A stretch of 64,000 bases of DNA from Cyrtodaria siliqua (lineage: Eukaryota > Mollusca > Bivalvia > Adapedonta > Hiatellidae): NCBI GenBank assembly GCA_037043455.1, contig JAWPHD010001339.1, positions 248,001 to 312,000 of the forward strand, written 5' to 3'. The notes under the pieces were generated by a model. It searched no databases, was not told the DNA's origin, and saw only the letters and a list, made by a program, of their open reading frames with translations. The number at the start of each line of letters is the position of its first letter. The stretch's first letter is position 1. The position numbers and the translations under genes are program-made. Of the stretch, positions 22,738 through 36,063 are shown piece by piece.

Positions 22738-24596
22738 ACAAGAGGTCAATGACCTTGAAGCTCTACTGATTGATTTTGATTTCAGGAAGTAGTCGCTACA
22801 GACATGTTTTTTGAAAATCTATTTTTAACCGTGGCGGCCATCTTGAATTTCCGGCCGACCTGAAATTTTGCTAAGATCAATAAGACATTAAGAGCAACAT
22901 TCCTGTGAAGTTTCATGAAAATCCGTCAGGTAGTTTCAAAGAAGTAGTCGCTACAAGTTTTCATTATATAACTCTATGTAAACAAAGCAGCCATGTTTAA
23001 GGTCGAATCAAAACGATTTTCGACAAGGACCAACATCATGTCATACTGATCATTTTAGAATAAGTCCCATATCAATATCTCTTATTGTTTTGAAGAAGTA
23101 GTCGCTACAAACTTATTTATTTTAAATCTATTTTTAGCTGTGGCGGCCATCTTGAATTTTCGGCCGACCTGAAATTTTTCTAGGATCAACTAGACATCAA
23201 GAGCAACATTCCTGTGAAGTTTCATGAACATCCGTCAAGTAGTTTCAGAGGAGTAGTCGCTACAAGTTTTTACTATATAACTCTATGTAACCAAAGATGG
23301 CCACTGGCAGCCATGTTTAACGTCGAATCAAAATAATTTTCCACAAGGATCTACATCATGTAATGCTGATCATTTAAGAAAAAGTCCCATATCAATATCA
23401 CTTATAGTTTTCAAGAAGTAGTCGCTACAAACTTATTTTTTAAAAATCTATTTTTAGCTGTGACGGCCATCTTGAATTTCCGGCCGACCTGAAATTTGGC
23501 AGGATCAATTAGACATCAAGAGCAACATTCCTGTAAAGTTTCATGACAATCCGCCAAGTAGTTTCAGAGCAGTAGTCGCTACAAGTTTTTACTATATAAC
23601 TCTATGTAAACAAAGATGGCCGCTGGCAGCCATGTTTAACGTTGAATCAAAATGATTTTTGACAAGGATCAACATCATGTCATGCTGATCATTTTAGAAA
23701 AAGTCCCATATCAATATCACTTATAGTTTTCAAGAAGTAGTCGCTACAAACTTATTTTTTAAAAATCTATTTTTAGCTGTGACGGCCATCTTGAATTTTC
23801 GGCCGACCTGAAATTTTTCTAGGATCAACTAGACATCAAGAGCAACATTCCTGTGAAGTTTCATGAACATCCGTCAAGTAGTTTCAGAGGAGTAGTCGCT
23901 ACAAGTTTTTACTATATAACTCTATGTAACCAAAGATGGCCACTGGCAGCCATGTTTAACGTCGAATCAAAATAATTTTCCACAAGGATCTACATCATGT
24001 AATGCTGATCATTTAAGAAAAAGTCCCATATCAATATCACTTATAGTTTTCAAGAAGTAGTCGCTACAAACTTATTTTTTAAAAATCTATTTTTAGCTGT
24101 GACGGCCATCTTGAATTTCCGGCCGACCTGAAATTTGGCAGGATCAATTAGACATCAAGAGCAACATTCCTGTAAAGTTTCATGACAATCCGCCAAGTAG
24201 TTTCAGAGCAGTAGTCGCTACAAGTTTTTACTATATAACTCTATGTAAACAAAGATGGCCGCTGGCAGCCATGTTTAACGTTGAATCAAAATGATTTTTG
24301 ACAAGGATCAACATCATGTCATGCTGATCATTTTAGAAAAAGTCCCATATCAATATCACTTATAGTTTTCAAGAAGTAGTCGCTACAAACTTATTTTTTA
24401 AAAATCTATTTTTAGCTGTGACGGCCATCTTGAATTTCCGGCCGACCTGAAATTTTTCTAGGATCAATAAGACATCAAGAGCAACATTCCTGTAAAGTTT
24501 CATGACAATCCGCCAAGTAGTTTCAGAGAAGTAGTCGCTACAAGTTTTTACTATATAACTCTATGTAAACAAAGATGGCCGCTGGCAGCCATGTTT
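22738..24596 (+). mobile_element. Family A element with recent internal duplication
   Basis: Starts ACAAGAGGTCAATGACC with tag GCTCTACTGAT and runs through nearly six dimeric core units of about 320 bp. The stretch from about 23150 repeats from about 23790 with an offset of 639 bp (two dimers) and shares rare variants such as GTAACCAAAGATGG and TCATGTAATGCTGATCATTTAAG. This indicates a recent tandem duplication. It breaks off inside GCAGCCATGTTTA where hAT-like copy B begins. Its 3' end is absent. Confidence 0.85.
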
Positions 24597-27548
24597 AGGG
24601 CTTCTAAAATTTTAAAATGCAAATCGGTCCAGGTTTTTCACTGCCGTAAGAATCGCACTTATTTTGAAAAAATCACTAAAATCGCCGTACCCCACCCACC
24701 ATGTATTTTTTCCGTTTAGTCATTGATATAGAGAGACTAAGAGAACTATTTTAAATGTATGTTTGTATTATATTTGTATTATTTATAACTTACTTTATCA
24801 CAATTTGTACATTTTAATGACTGACATCATGTCTTCGCTTTACTGAATGAATAATTTTCACTCAATATTAAAATTGTTGATCATTTGAGAAATTGAACCG
24901 GAAGTGTTTAATAAACCGGGTAGGTATAAAACGCGGACTAACACGCGCGGACTAGCGGATTATATATGATTTTACATAAATTTAGAATAACATTTTTCAT
25001 AAATTAGCTTAATTAATACCAAATGTTACGACTAACGCAAACAATTTCGGTCGGACTTAAAAAAAAAACGGTGTCAGGTTTGATCACTTTCCTTAATTAA
25101 TGTCATTAATATTATACTTAAAGTTATTGTAAACAAAAAATCAAACAAACAATTAACACATCTCGGTATTTTTTTTTTTTTAATGACGCAAACAAATTTC
25201 AGTCCCAGCTTTGGCTACTTAAAACAAGAGGCCCAAGAGGGCCTGTGGACGCTCTACTGGCTAACATGGCTCTTATAACATCAATGAAGCGAGTGACTGC
25301 CATTTACGTCTTTTTGGAAGTTTCGGGCAAAAAACAGCTTTTGAACTAAATCAAGGGCCATAACTAAAGAATCTGATAAAGTTTGGTAAAGATCAGATGA
25401 AAATGAAGGCCCTACCGTATTAACGAGGAAAAATATAGCATTTTTAACTCATTCAAGAGCCATAAATCCTCTGTTACTGGTCCAACTGGTCCAACATAGA
25501 GCTAAAAAAAAATATTAAATAAAAAAAAAAAAATAATAACAAAAAAAAAAAATTAAAAAAAAAAAATTAAAATAAAAAAAAATAAAAATAAATAAATAAA
25601 AAAATAAATATATTAATTTAAAAAAATAATTAAAAAAATAAAAGTTTGGTAACGATCGGATGAAAAATGAAGGCCCTCTCGTCTTAACGAGGCAAAATAT
25701 AGTGTTTTGAACTAAATCAAGGGCCATAACTAAGCTGTTACTGGTCCGATATGTTTGGTTTACGAACTTGTCCGAGCTTTCATTGATATTAACAATGTGT
25801 TAAAGTTTGGTAAAGATAGGTTGAAAAATGAAGGCCCTATCGTCTTTATGAGGCAAACTATAGCATTTTTAACTAAATCAAGGGCCATAACTCCACTGTT
25901 ATTGGTCCGATATGGCTAGTTTTCAAACTTGCACGAGCTTTCATTGATATTAACAATCTGATAAAGTTTGGTAAAGTTCAGATGAACAATGAAGCCCCTA
26001 TCGTCTTAACGAGGCAAAATATAGCATTTTTAACTAAATCAAGGGCGACAGCTCCGCTGTTACTGGTCCGATATGGTTGGTTTTCGAACTTGTTCGAGCT
26101 TTCAATGACATTAACAATCTGATAAAGTTTGATAAAGATCGGATGAACAATGAAGCCCCTATCGTCTTAACGAGGCAAAATATAGCATTTTTAACTAAAT
26201 CAAGGGCCATAACTCCGCTCTTACTATTCCGATATGGCTGGTTTTCGAACTTGTCCGAGCTTTAATTGATATTAACAATCTGATAAAGTCTGGTAAAGAT
26301 TGGATGAACAATGAAGCCCCTAGCGTCCTAACGAGGCAAAATATAGCATTTTTAACTAAATCAAGGGCCATAACTCCGCTGTTACTAGTCCGATATGGCT
26401 GGTTTTCGAACCTGTCCGAGCTTTCATTGATATTAACAATGTGGTAAAGTTTGGTAAAGATATGATGAAAAACGAAGGCCCTACCAATTTAACGAGGCAA
26501 AATATAGCAATATAGCATTTTCAACTAAATCAAGGACCATAACTCTGGTGTTACTGGTCCGATCTGGCTGGTTTTCGAACTTGTCCGAGCTTTCATTGAT
26601 ATTAACAATGTGGTAAAGTTTGGTAAAGATAGGTTGAAAAATGAAGGCCCTATCGTCTAAACGAGGCAAATATAGCAATATAGCATTTTTAACTAAATCA
26701 AGGGCTATAACTCCGCTGTTACTTGGCCGATCTGGCTGGTTTTCAAACTCATCCGAGCTTTAATTGATATTAACAACCTGTTAAAGTTTGGTAAAGATTG
26801 GATGAAAAATGAAGGCCCTATTGTCTTAACGAGGCAAATATAGCAATATATAGCATTTTTTAACTAAATCAAGGGCCATAACTCTGCTGTTACTTGGCCG
26901 ATCTGGCTGGTTTTCGAACTCATCCGAGCTTTTATTGATATTAACAACCTGTTAAAGTTTGGTAAAGATTGGTTGAAAAATGAAGGCCCTATCGTCTTAA
27001 CGAGACAAAAGTTAACAACGGACGGACGACGGACGGACGACGGACGGACGGACGGACGACGGACAACTCGGCATCCCATAAGCTCTGCTGGCCTTCGGCC
27101 AGTAGAGCTAAAAAACAACGACAAAAGCAAACAGGCTAACTAACACCTTACGACTAACAGTATAAAAAGAAATTACAGACGGTAACACCCGCTTCAGTGA
27201 ACCGACAGAACGCGTGATATACTTTCACTGATCACACATCAAAGGCATGCAGTTTAGGCTATAGACTCTTCCGGAAAAGTCCCTACTATCGGTAATGGTT
27301 TAGTCCAAATTGACCAAATTGACCTACTTTCGCACAGCGAGTGACAAACAATCGTGTTATGGATCAAAGAATATTGCCGCAAGGCATATTTTAGGATATC
27401 AGAAGGAGTGTGAAGGCCAATTGTAGATTTTTTAACGACCGATAGATAAAATATCTGGGACCGATTTAAACAGAGATTTTGAAAAGAAAAACGGTCCGGA
27501 GAAACAGATTTCGGTCTGGGAACCGATAAACCGGCGATTTTAGAAGCC
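24597..27548 (-). mobile_element. hAT-like element copy B, split by family B
   Basis: The segments 24597-25223 and 27111-27548 together make about 1065 bp and correspond to the reverse of the 1034-bp element at 13429-14462. The first base or two of the left end and the terminal CTG of the right end are lost, and no target duplication is seen. A family B element occupies the middle. The fragment supplies the empty site for the insertion at 21600-22392. Confidence 0.8.
25224..27110 (+). mobile_element. Family B modular element, complete
   Basis: The 5' hairpin AGGCCCAAGAGGGCCT is followed by the tag GCTCTACTGGC. The core has about ten units of 161 bp (CAAGGGCCAT at 26201 and 26362), each with TTACTGGTCCGATATGGCTGG, TTTCATTGATATTAACAAT and AACGAGGCAAAATATAGCAT. 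The 3' end has a run of GGACGACGGAC, GGCATCCCATAA, and a hairpin GCTCTGCTGGCC, loop TTC, GGCCAGTAGAGC, then TAAAAAA. Removing it rejoins CTTAAAA to AACAACGACAAAAGC of the hAT-like copy B, so insertion was into an A tract with no long duplication. A simple A/T expansion lies at 25505-25640. Confidence 0.85.
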
Positions 27549-28055
27549 AATTTGGAGTCCAAATAACGGCAAAATTGCTATAAAAAAAAGTTTATCAAAA
27601 CTCTAGCCAGGTGTTCAGGTTATATAATATATATATATAATATATGTGCCGATTAAAAGTATAGGTGTATTCAACGTCCTTTAAAATAACCGTGACTGAA
27701 TATGCGTAATATGAATTATGAATTGGTAACTCTTTATTCCACAATCCAGTTTTGGGGTTTGGCCCGGCTGGTTAAAGCAATCTATAGTGGGTCTATAGAG
27801 TTTGGATTCTCAAAATAGGTAAATTATATATACCTCGTCATCAGTAGGTTAAGAAACGGTGTACATATGCTGTAAAATTTGGCTGTTGTTTAGATGGGAT
27901 AGCTACTTTAACTCTTTCTTCGCAGTAACTATAATTTTAATTTAAGTTAGACTGAAATGTATTTAAAGTATGACTATTTAAATATAACTGAGAACACTAA
28001 CTTTGATGGACACAAACTAGTAGTATGATTCCCTTATTTCTAAGACCATTATTAT
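27549..28055. other. No gene recognised
   Basis: Contains an AT dinucleotide-rich tract near 27622-27645. No coding or repeat assignment. Confidence 0.5.
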
Positions 28056-28889
28056 CAGGGAGTACGTTATAGGGAGAAGAAACGGGTTCATAAACGCTCT
28101 AGTTTATCTATTTATGTTGTCGCGCTAGAACGCCGCCATTTACTATTTTATCGATTCAGGTAAATCGATCGTAAGCGCGTTACATTTGAAAAGTTAAAAT
28201 TTCAGCCAACATCTCAAATTAGGCAGTTTTTACAGCCCCTTTTTACGGCTTTCTGTTATAATCAACATCACGAAATTACATTATTGACAAAGATAAATAT
28301 GTCTACTATTCACTTTTTGTTATTATTCATGCCTAATATAACCTATACTTCGTATCTCGTTTGCAATAGCTTCACACCATTTTTAATTCTATAAAATAAA
28401 AAATTTAGCTGATATCTCAAAAGACACATTTTCATCACCTCTATTTAGGCTTTGTCTTATAATCACCACCATGAAATTACCTTCTTTACAAAGATAAATA
28501 TGTTTACTATTCACTTTTTGTTATTATTAATGCCTAAATAACCCGTAGTCTCGTATCTCGTTTGCAATAGCTATACACTGTCACCATTTTTTATTTGGCG
28601 CAGAGTGGCACCATCTTTGTTACACGGAACCGTCTGGTAAAATGTGCTTTTAAACATGCAAACAAATACACGCTCTGTATCAGAGGACACAATGTAAATA
28701 AATAATACTTATGTTTACATTTAGCACCTTTATTGAGTTTGTAAGTGTAATAATTTATAAGAATTGGCTGTTTTTCACACACTCGCGAAACAACCGGAAA
28801 TAGTCATTTTTAAGGAGTAGTGAAACACATGCGCGACAACATAAATCGGCAAAACGAGCCTGTTTCTCCTCCCTTTAACGTACTCCCTG
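28056..28889. mobile_element. hAT-like MITE, 834 bp
   Basis: The ends CAGGGAGTACGTTATAGGG and CCCTTTAACGTACTCCCTG are inverted copies, and the similarity continues to TTTATGTTGTCGCGC on the left and its inverse on the right, giving about 75 bp of imperfect TIR. TTATTAT flanks both sides (28049-28055, 28890-28896). This is a 7-bp duplication, or 8 bp with one mismatch. Two internal copies of a block of about 230 bp lie in direct order (28196-28400 and 28420-28590), sharing TTGTTATTATT-ATGCCTAA and TCGTATCTCGTTTGCAATAGC. No transposase. Confidence 0.75.
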
Positions 28890-28896
28890 TTATTAT

Positions 28897-30149
28897 GAAG
28901 AGCATTTTTTTTCCGTTTGTCTTTACCACTGATGTTATTAAAGTATTGACAAAACATTAGGATATATGCACCTTTTGTAGAAAACCTAGATAAGTTTATA
29001 CCACTTGAAGACGTTATTAACTATTACGTTTATGCTTGTTGAAGGCAATAATTGGTATACGCATACAGTCCACTGCCAGTAATTCAAATTTGCTTACTTC
29101 GTATTTCCGCTTAAGTCGAATTTTGTCACAGTCCCAATTTTATTTCTTTTAAGTCAAATTTCGACAAGTCGACTTATTCGCTAATTCAAACTATATTTCT
29201 GGTCCCAAACAGGAATCTATACAGTAATTTACACTCGCTAATTCAAGTTCAATTGAAGTGCCAAATGCAAGTTTGATCAAACACAAGCTGTATTGAAGTT
29301 AATTGTGAAGCAACCAAAAGGTGATAATTGCTGAGATGATTTGACCTGTGACACAAATAATTAAATCATTGTGACATGTTTGTTAATTTATGTTCTTGTG
29401 TCTGATTTTCATGGTAAATTAAGGCTTGTTATCGAGGAAGTTTGTTTCTGATAACTGAAAACAAAGGCCATCACATGGGTTAAAACAATTATAAGAATTA
29501 AACTAATTTGACATGGACGAAATGTATAATTTGTGAAAAGTGTCATTGTATACATGTCTTTCTATGTTTTTAATAAAATATGAAATGATAAATATTTTGC
29601 TGATTTATTTAATTACCAAATTTTTTTCTTATACGACTTTAACATGCTATGCCCGAATATACAAACTGACAAAACGAAAGTAGCATGCTGCAATACAGGT
29701 CTCAAATTTGAGCATGGTAATAACAATCAGTAATTTATTTAATTGCATTTTCCTGTTTGATCTTAATGAAATTATGACAGTAAAGAAACATATTCATCAA
29801 CATATACGAAGGAAGAAAACACGTATTTCATTAAAAGTCGGCTCATATCGGTAATATATATGTATAGTGTAAAACTGGTGGGTGGGGTTATAAAATTGAA
29901 GACAAGGCTGTCGAAATCGTTTAATTCGAACTTCGGATAACTCAAACTTTTCTCCCAGTACCTTGAAATTCTAGATGTTAAATTCAAGACTTGGTTTCGA
30001 ATGTTGAAAGCAGGGCTGTGTTCGTATGTCAAACATTGGACTTTGACCGAATGTTGAATGCAATGCTGGTTGTTATAATAGTCTTTGAAACGCTATGACA
30101 CGCTACACATATTGTGCACAAACTGGCCTGGCTGCACAAGTACTTCCTG
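28897..30149. other. No gene recognised
   Basis: AT-rich unique-looking sequence. Short frames on the minus strand (29772-30032) lack any domain signature. Confidence 0.5.
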
Positions 30150-30450
30150 CTGGCAACATGTAACTTAAACTGGAGGTTCTAGCCTCACCGGCACCACTTA
30201 GTTTCGTTAGTGTGTTATTTGGCAAGACTCCTTCCTTAGCCTCAACCATCGGACCTGGAAGTAAACCAGGCGGTCTCGTATATTGCAGTCTATCCTCGGA
30301 GCACGCTTACAAAAGCATAAGGATTATATTCGTTGGTAATAATTTCCGGACTCTCAGGTGGACCCGTTCTCTCTCTCTCTGGGTAGTAGAGCTCTAAATA
30401 ACCTATATTGTGCTGGCGAGTCGTTAAACAACATTCAAATACATTCATTA
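30150..30450 (+). repeat. Possible SINE or LINE 3' end
   Basis: A less AT-rich block of about 300 bp that ends with CTGGCGAGTCGTTAAACAAC followed by ATTCAAATACATTCATT. This ending resembles the conserved tails of molluscan SINEs and their partner LINEs (from memory). A CTCTCTCTCT run is at 30369. No tRNA-like head was confirmed. Confidence 0.3.
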
Positions 30451-32087
30451 TTATTAACACAAAAAGCGCCGTCTCTGATATTATTATTTGATTAAAGGGA
30501 CAGGAGACGATCTGGAAGATCTGGTGTCCATCCAAACACAAGTCAAACCGTCATAATGTGTTTTCAGTTTTGCATATGCATTATAAATATGCAATTAAAC
30601 TAGGCACCATAAAATAATTGATCTAAATATGTTAATTAAATAGTTTGGTTGGGAAAATTTGACGACTTATCTTGTTTTGGGTGCATAAATTATTTTTATT
30701 ATACCTAACGTTTACACTCCTGTATAAATTGCCCATACCCATAGCGTGAAGCAATTTTTACTGTTCAATGGTAAACAATTTTTAATGTTATGCAATCGTG
30801 ACGTCAGGGGAAGTATAAGAATAGGTTTTGGGTTTTTCCAATTACGACACGCTTTGTAGGTTTTGGGTTTTTCCAATTACGACACGCTTTGCGCAATTGG
30901 AATTCGGTGGACGCTGATTAAAATACAGTTGAAGCTATATCAATCGTAAAACAATGATACAATATGTTGTTTGTATTGTTAACGTTGATATAATGTCTGA
31001 AAAAAGAGTAAAAGATATTAATCTTGTTTTTGGTTACTTTAAATCAAATCTGGTATAAACATATAAAAAAAATATACATGTATTAGGATTTTTTTCCTCT
31101 CATATATTTAAATTTGAATCTAAAACATTTTTTGTTCGGTGTAATAAAATAAATATTGTATCGCCTCAGTTGACATTATTGTTCCGAAGGTTGACAATAT
31201 CCACTGTCACCCTCACTGGGATGCAATATTTATATAATGTTAACTCATATGATGCTTTAAGCCTATAATAAATTATTTTACTGGGATCAAACTTCACGTT
31301 TATTTCATTGATTGTACAACTGCTAGCAACATGAACCTCATATAAATTAATAATGATGCGTTAACAACAATTATACACCAAGTCGTCGTGTTTACCAGCT
31401 GAACCATTGTCATAAATAATAATTCCCAAACAGAACACAAAAAGGCGTTGTTTTTTTAAAGCACGTTCACATTTCATATGAAACTGAACATATTTTGAAG
31501 GGTTTCTCTTATAATTCTTTTGGAACCAATTACTCTTTCAGATTGCCCTTAGACCCTTCAATGAGTCACAGAAAATAAATCTCACTAAATTGATAGATTA
31601 GAAAGGTATGATATCCAAAAATAGTATATTTTTTCATCCATTGAAAGCTTTCAAATAGTAGAACATCCATCATCTATCTTAGTTTTAAAATACTATTTAA
31701 CCATAGAAATTGCAAACGAACATAATATGTGTATGGCTAGGGGAAATATGCTGTGAAAAAAACCAACATGATGTGATATTGAATGCGAATGGTAGACATT
31801 TTGTGTAATCCGTGAATGTGGGTCGCAGGTTAAACGCGTGTATAACACAAAATTCAATTGATTTTGAAAGTATTTCATCGCAACAAGTATATTAAAACAT
31901 TTATCTTGAGATTTATTTATGTTTCTGACTTTGTATGCTTGACGAAATGAGAAAGGCGAACTTCAAATTGACAACTTTCAATGCCAAAAAGACGTATGCG
32001 TTGAAAATTGAAAACGAAAATGATCGATGCTAAGCGACGGGACTGGTATAATAATTCAATTTCGCCATTATCACTACCCCTATAAAA
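30451..32087. other. No gene recognised
   Basis: AT-rich. It contains one exact tandem duplication of 35 bp (30822-30856 and 30857-30891, each starting TAGGTTTTGGG and ending CACGCTTTG). No exon seen. Confidence 0.6.
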
Positions 32088-32843
32088 AACAAGAGGCCCA
32101 AGAGGGCCTGTGGATGCTCTACTGCCTAAAACGGCTCTTATATCATGGGTTGTCAACATACAATTCCCATCAGTGCTTCTTTTAAAACATTGCAAAAACA
32201 ACAGGGCTAGGATGGCCTTATATCAATCACCTGGTAATCATGGGCAATAACTCTGCTGTGTCTAGTCTGGCATGGATATTTTTTAATTTGTCCCACTTTC
32301 TTCTATTAATTAAATTTCATAACAAGAGGCCCAAGAGGACCTGTGGACGCTCTACTGGCTAACATGGCTCTTAAAACATCAATGAAGCGAGTGACTGCCA
32401 TTTACGTTTTTTTGGAAGTTTCTAGCAAAAAACAGCTCTTGAACTAAATCAAGGGCCATAACTAAAGAATCTGTTAAAGTTTGGTAAAGATCAGATGAAA
32501 AATGAAGGCCCTACCGTATTAACGAGGCAAAATATAGCATTTTTAACTAAATCAAGAGCCATAACTCCTGTAACTGATCCGACTGGTCCAACATAGAGCT
32601 AAAAAAAACAAAACAAATTAAAAAAAATTTAAAAAAAAAATTAAAAAAAAAAAAAAAAAAAAGAGGCCCAAGAGGGCCTGTGGACGCTCTACTGGCTAAT
32701 ATGGCTCTTATAACATCAATGAAGCGAGTGACTATCATCTTAAAGAGGCAAAATATAGACTTTTTAACTTAATCAATTTAAGAGCTATAACTCTGCCATT
32801 ACTGGTCCGATCTGGCTGGTTTTCGAACTTTGCCAGTAGAGAC
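32088..32843 (+). mobile_element. Stack of family B 5' ends
   Basis: Three 5' termini of family B follow one another (32092, 32325 and about 32663), each with GAGGCCCAAGAGGRCCTGTGG and tag GCTCTACTGSC. A remnant at 32205-32260 has family C features (ATCACCTGGTAA). None carries a 3' end. They are separated by A-rich spacers. The pattern suggests repeated insertion into the tail of a previous copy, each followed by loss of the distal part. Confidence 0.7.
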
Positions 32844-32855
32844 AATAAAAATTAA

Positions 32856-33668
32856 ACAAGACGTCAATGACCTTGAAGCTCTACTGATTGATTTTGATTT
32901 CAGGAAGTAGTCGCTACAGACTTGTTTTTTGAAAATCTATTTTTAACCGTGGCGGCCATCTTGAATTTTCGGCCGACCTGAAAATTTGCTAGGATCAATA
33001 AGTCATTAAGAGCAACATTCCTGTGAAGTTTCATGAAAATCCGTCAAGTAGTTTCAGAGGAGTAGTCGCTACAAGTTTTCATTATATAACTCTATGTAAC
33101 TAAAGATGGCCGCTGGTAGCCATGTTTAACGTCAAATCAAAACGATTTTCGACAAGGACCAACATCATGTCATACTGATCATTTTAGAAAAAGTCCCATA
33201 TCAATATCTCTTATAGTTTTGAAGAAGTAGTCGCTACAAACTTATTTATTTTAAATCTATTTTTAGCTGTGGCGGCCAACTTGAATTTCCGGCCGACCTG
33301 AAATTTTTCTAGAATCAACTAGACATTAAGAGCAACATTTCTGTGAAGTTTCATGAACATCCGTCAAGTAGTTTCAGAGGAGTAGTCGCTACAAGTTTTT
33401 ACTATATAACTCTATGTAACCAAAGATGGCCACTGGCAGCCATGTTTAACGTCGAATCAAAATAATTTTCCACATCAACATGAATTTTTGCTAGGATCAA
33501 CTAGACTTTATGGGCAACATTTCTGTAAAGTTTCATGAATATCCATCCAATAGTTTCAGGAGTTGTCGCTACAAATAAAGGTTTACGGACAGACAGACGG
33601 ACAGACGGACGACGGACGCCGCACCACGGCATAAGCTCTGCTGATCTCTGATCAGTAGAGCTAAAAAT
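32856..33668 (+). mobile_element. Family A element, complete ends
   Basis: The start reads ACAAGACGTCAATGACC, in which one change weakens the 5' hairpin. About two dimeric core units follow, then the specialised last half-unit (CACATCAACATGAATTTTTG), the microsatellite, and the hairpin CTGCTGATC, loop TCT, GATCAGTAG ending TAAAAA. Confidence 0.85.
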
Positions 33669-33708
33669 AAAAATAAAAATTCAAAAAAAAATAAAAAATA
33701 AAAATAAA

Positions 33709-34965
33709 ACAAGAGGTCAATCACCTTGAAGCTCTACTGATTGATTTTGATTTCAGGAAGTAGTCGCTACAGACTTGTTTTTTGAAAATCTATTTTTAAC
33801 TGTGGTGGCCATCTTGAATTTCCGGCCGACCTGAAATTTTGCTAGGATCAATTAGACATTAAGAGCAACATTCCTGTGAAGTTTCATGAAAATAGTCGCT
33901 ACAAGTTTTGATTATATAACTCTATGTAAACAAAGATGGCCGCTGGCAGCCATGTTTAACGTCAAATCAAAACGATTTTCGACAAGGATCAACATCATGT
34001 CATACTGATCATTTTAGAAGAAGTCCCATATCAATATCTCTTGTGTTGAAGAAGTAGTCGCTACAAACTTATTTATTTTAAATCTATTTTTAGCTGTGGC
34101 GGCCATCTTCAATTTCCGGCCGACCTGAAATTTTTCTAGGATCAACTAGACATCAAGAGCAACATTCCTGTGAAGTTTCATGAACATCCGTCAAGTAGTT
34201 TCAGAGGAGTAGTCGCTACAAGTTTTTAATATATAACTCTGTGTAACCAAAGATGGCCACTGGCAGCCATGTTTAACGTCGAATCAAAATAATTTTCCAC
34301 AAGAATCAACATCATGTCATGCTGATCATTTTAGAAAAAGTCCCTTATCAATATCACTTATAGTTTTCAAGAAGTAGTCGCTACAAACTTATTTTTTAAA
34401 AATCTATTTCTAGCTGTGACGGCCATCTTGAATTTCCGGCCGACCTGAAATTTTTCTAGGATCAATTAGACATCAAGAGCAACATTCCTGTAAAGTTTCA
34501 TGAAAATCCACCAAGTAGTTTCAGAGCAGTAGTCGCTACAAGTTTTTACTATATAACTCTATGTAAACAAAGATGGCCGCTGGCAGCCATGTTTAACGTT
34601 GAATCAAAATGATTTTTGACAAGGATCAACATCATGTCATGCTGATCATTTTAGAAAAAGTCCCATATCAATATCACTTATAGTTTTCAAGAAGTAGTCG
34701 CTACAAACTTGTATTTTAAAACTCTATTTTTTAGCTTTGCGGCTATCTTGGATTTCACATCAACATGAATTTTTGCTAGGATCAACTAGACTTGATGGGC
34801 AACATTTCTGTACAGTTTCATGAATATCCATATAGTAGTTTCAGAGGAGTTGTCGCTACAAAAGTTTACGGACCGACGGACAGACTGCCAGACGGACAGA
34901 CGGACGGACGACGGACGCCGCACCACGGCATAAGCTCTGCTGATCTCTGATCAGTCGAGCTAAAA
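33709..34965 (+). mobile_element. Family A element, complete ends
   Basis: Both termini are present. A private deletion joins GTTTCATGAAAAT directly to AGTCGCTACAAG (33884-33905), which makes the copy traceable. It is the direct partner of the inverted segment at 36064-36918. The 3' hairpin has a CAGTCGAGC variant. Confidence 0.85.
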
Positions 34966-34995
34966 ATAAAAAATAAATAAAAAAATATATAAAAA

Positions 34996-36063
34996 ACAAG
35001 AGGTCAATGACCTTGAAGCTCTACTGATTGATTTTGATTTCAGGAAGTAGTCGCTACAAACTGGTTTTTTGAAAATCTATTTTAAGCCGTGGTGGCCATC
35101 TTGAATTTCCGGCCGACCTGAAATTTTGCTAGGATCAATTAGACATCAAGAGCAACATTCCTGTGAAGTTTTATGAAAATCCGTCAAGTAGTTTCAGAGG
35201 AGTAGTCGCTACAAGTTTTCATTATATAACTCTATGTAAACAAACATGGCCTACTGGCAGCCATGTTTAGTGTCGAATCAAAATAATGTTCGACTTGAAT
35301 AACCATCATGTCATGCTGATCATTTTAGAAAAAGTCCCATATCAATATCACTTATAGTTTTCAAGAAGTAGTCGCTACAAAGTTGTATTTTGAAAATCTA
35401 TTTTTAGCCATGGCGGCCATCTTGAATTTCGGCCGACCTGAAATTTTGCTAGGATCAATTAGACATCAAGAGCAACATTCCGGTGAAGTTTTATGAAAAT
35501 CCGTCAAGTAGTTTCAGAGAAGTAGTCGCTACAAGTTTTCATTATGTAACTCTATGTAAACAAACATGGCCACTGGCAGCCATGTTTAACGTCGAATCAA
35601 AATAATGTTCGACTTGAATAACCATCATGTCATGCTGATCATTTTAGAAAAAGTCCCATATCAATATCACTTATAGTTTTCAAGAAGTAGTCGCTACAAA
35701 CTTGTATTTTGAAAATCTTTTTTTAGCCATGGCGGCCATCTTGAATTTCCGGCCGACCTGAAATTTTGCTAGGATCAATTAGACATCAAGAGCAACATTT
35801 CGGTGAAGTTTCATGAAAATCCGTTAAGTAGTTTCAGAGGAGTAGTCGCTACAAGTTTTCATTATATAACTCTATGTAAACAAAGATGGCCACTGGCAGC
35901 CATGTTAAATGTCGAATCAAAATAATGTTCGACTCGGATAACCATCATGTCATGCTGATCATTTTAGAAAAAGTCCCATATCAATATCACTTATAGTTTT
36001 CAAGAAGTAGTCGCTACAAACTTATTTTTTAAAAATTTCTTTTTAACTGTGGCAGCCATCTTG
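34996..36063 (+). mobile_element. Family A element, 5' part
   Basis: Normal 5' end and just over three dimeric units. The sequence stops after GGCAGCCATCTTG where the inverted segment begins. 34714-35744 is repeated at 36919-37949 with a constant offset of 2205 bp. Confidence 0.85.

Noticed and set aside
26864..27130. Arginine/serine-rich frames (RRPSVRPSS) here and at 41322-41587
   Set aside because: They arise from the GACGGACGG microsatellite at the family B 3' end.
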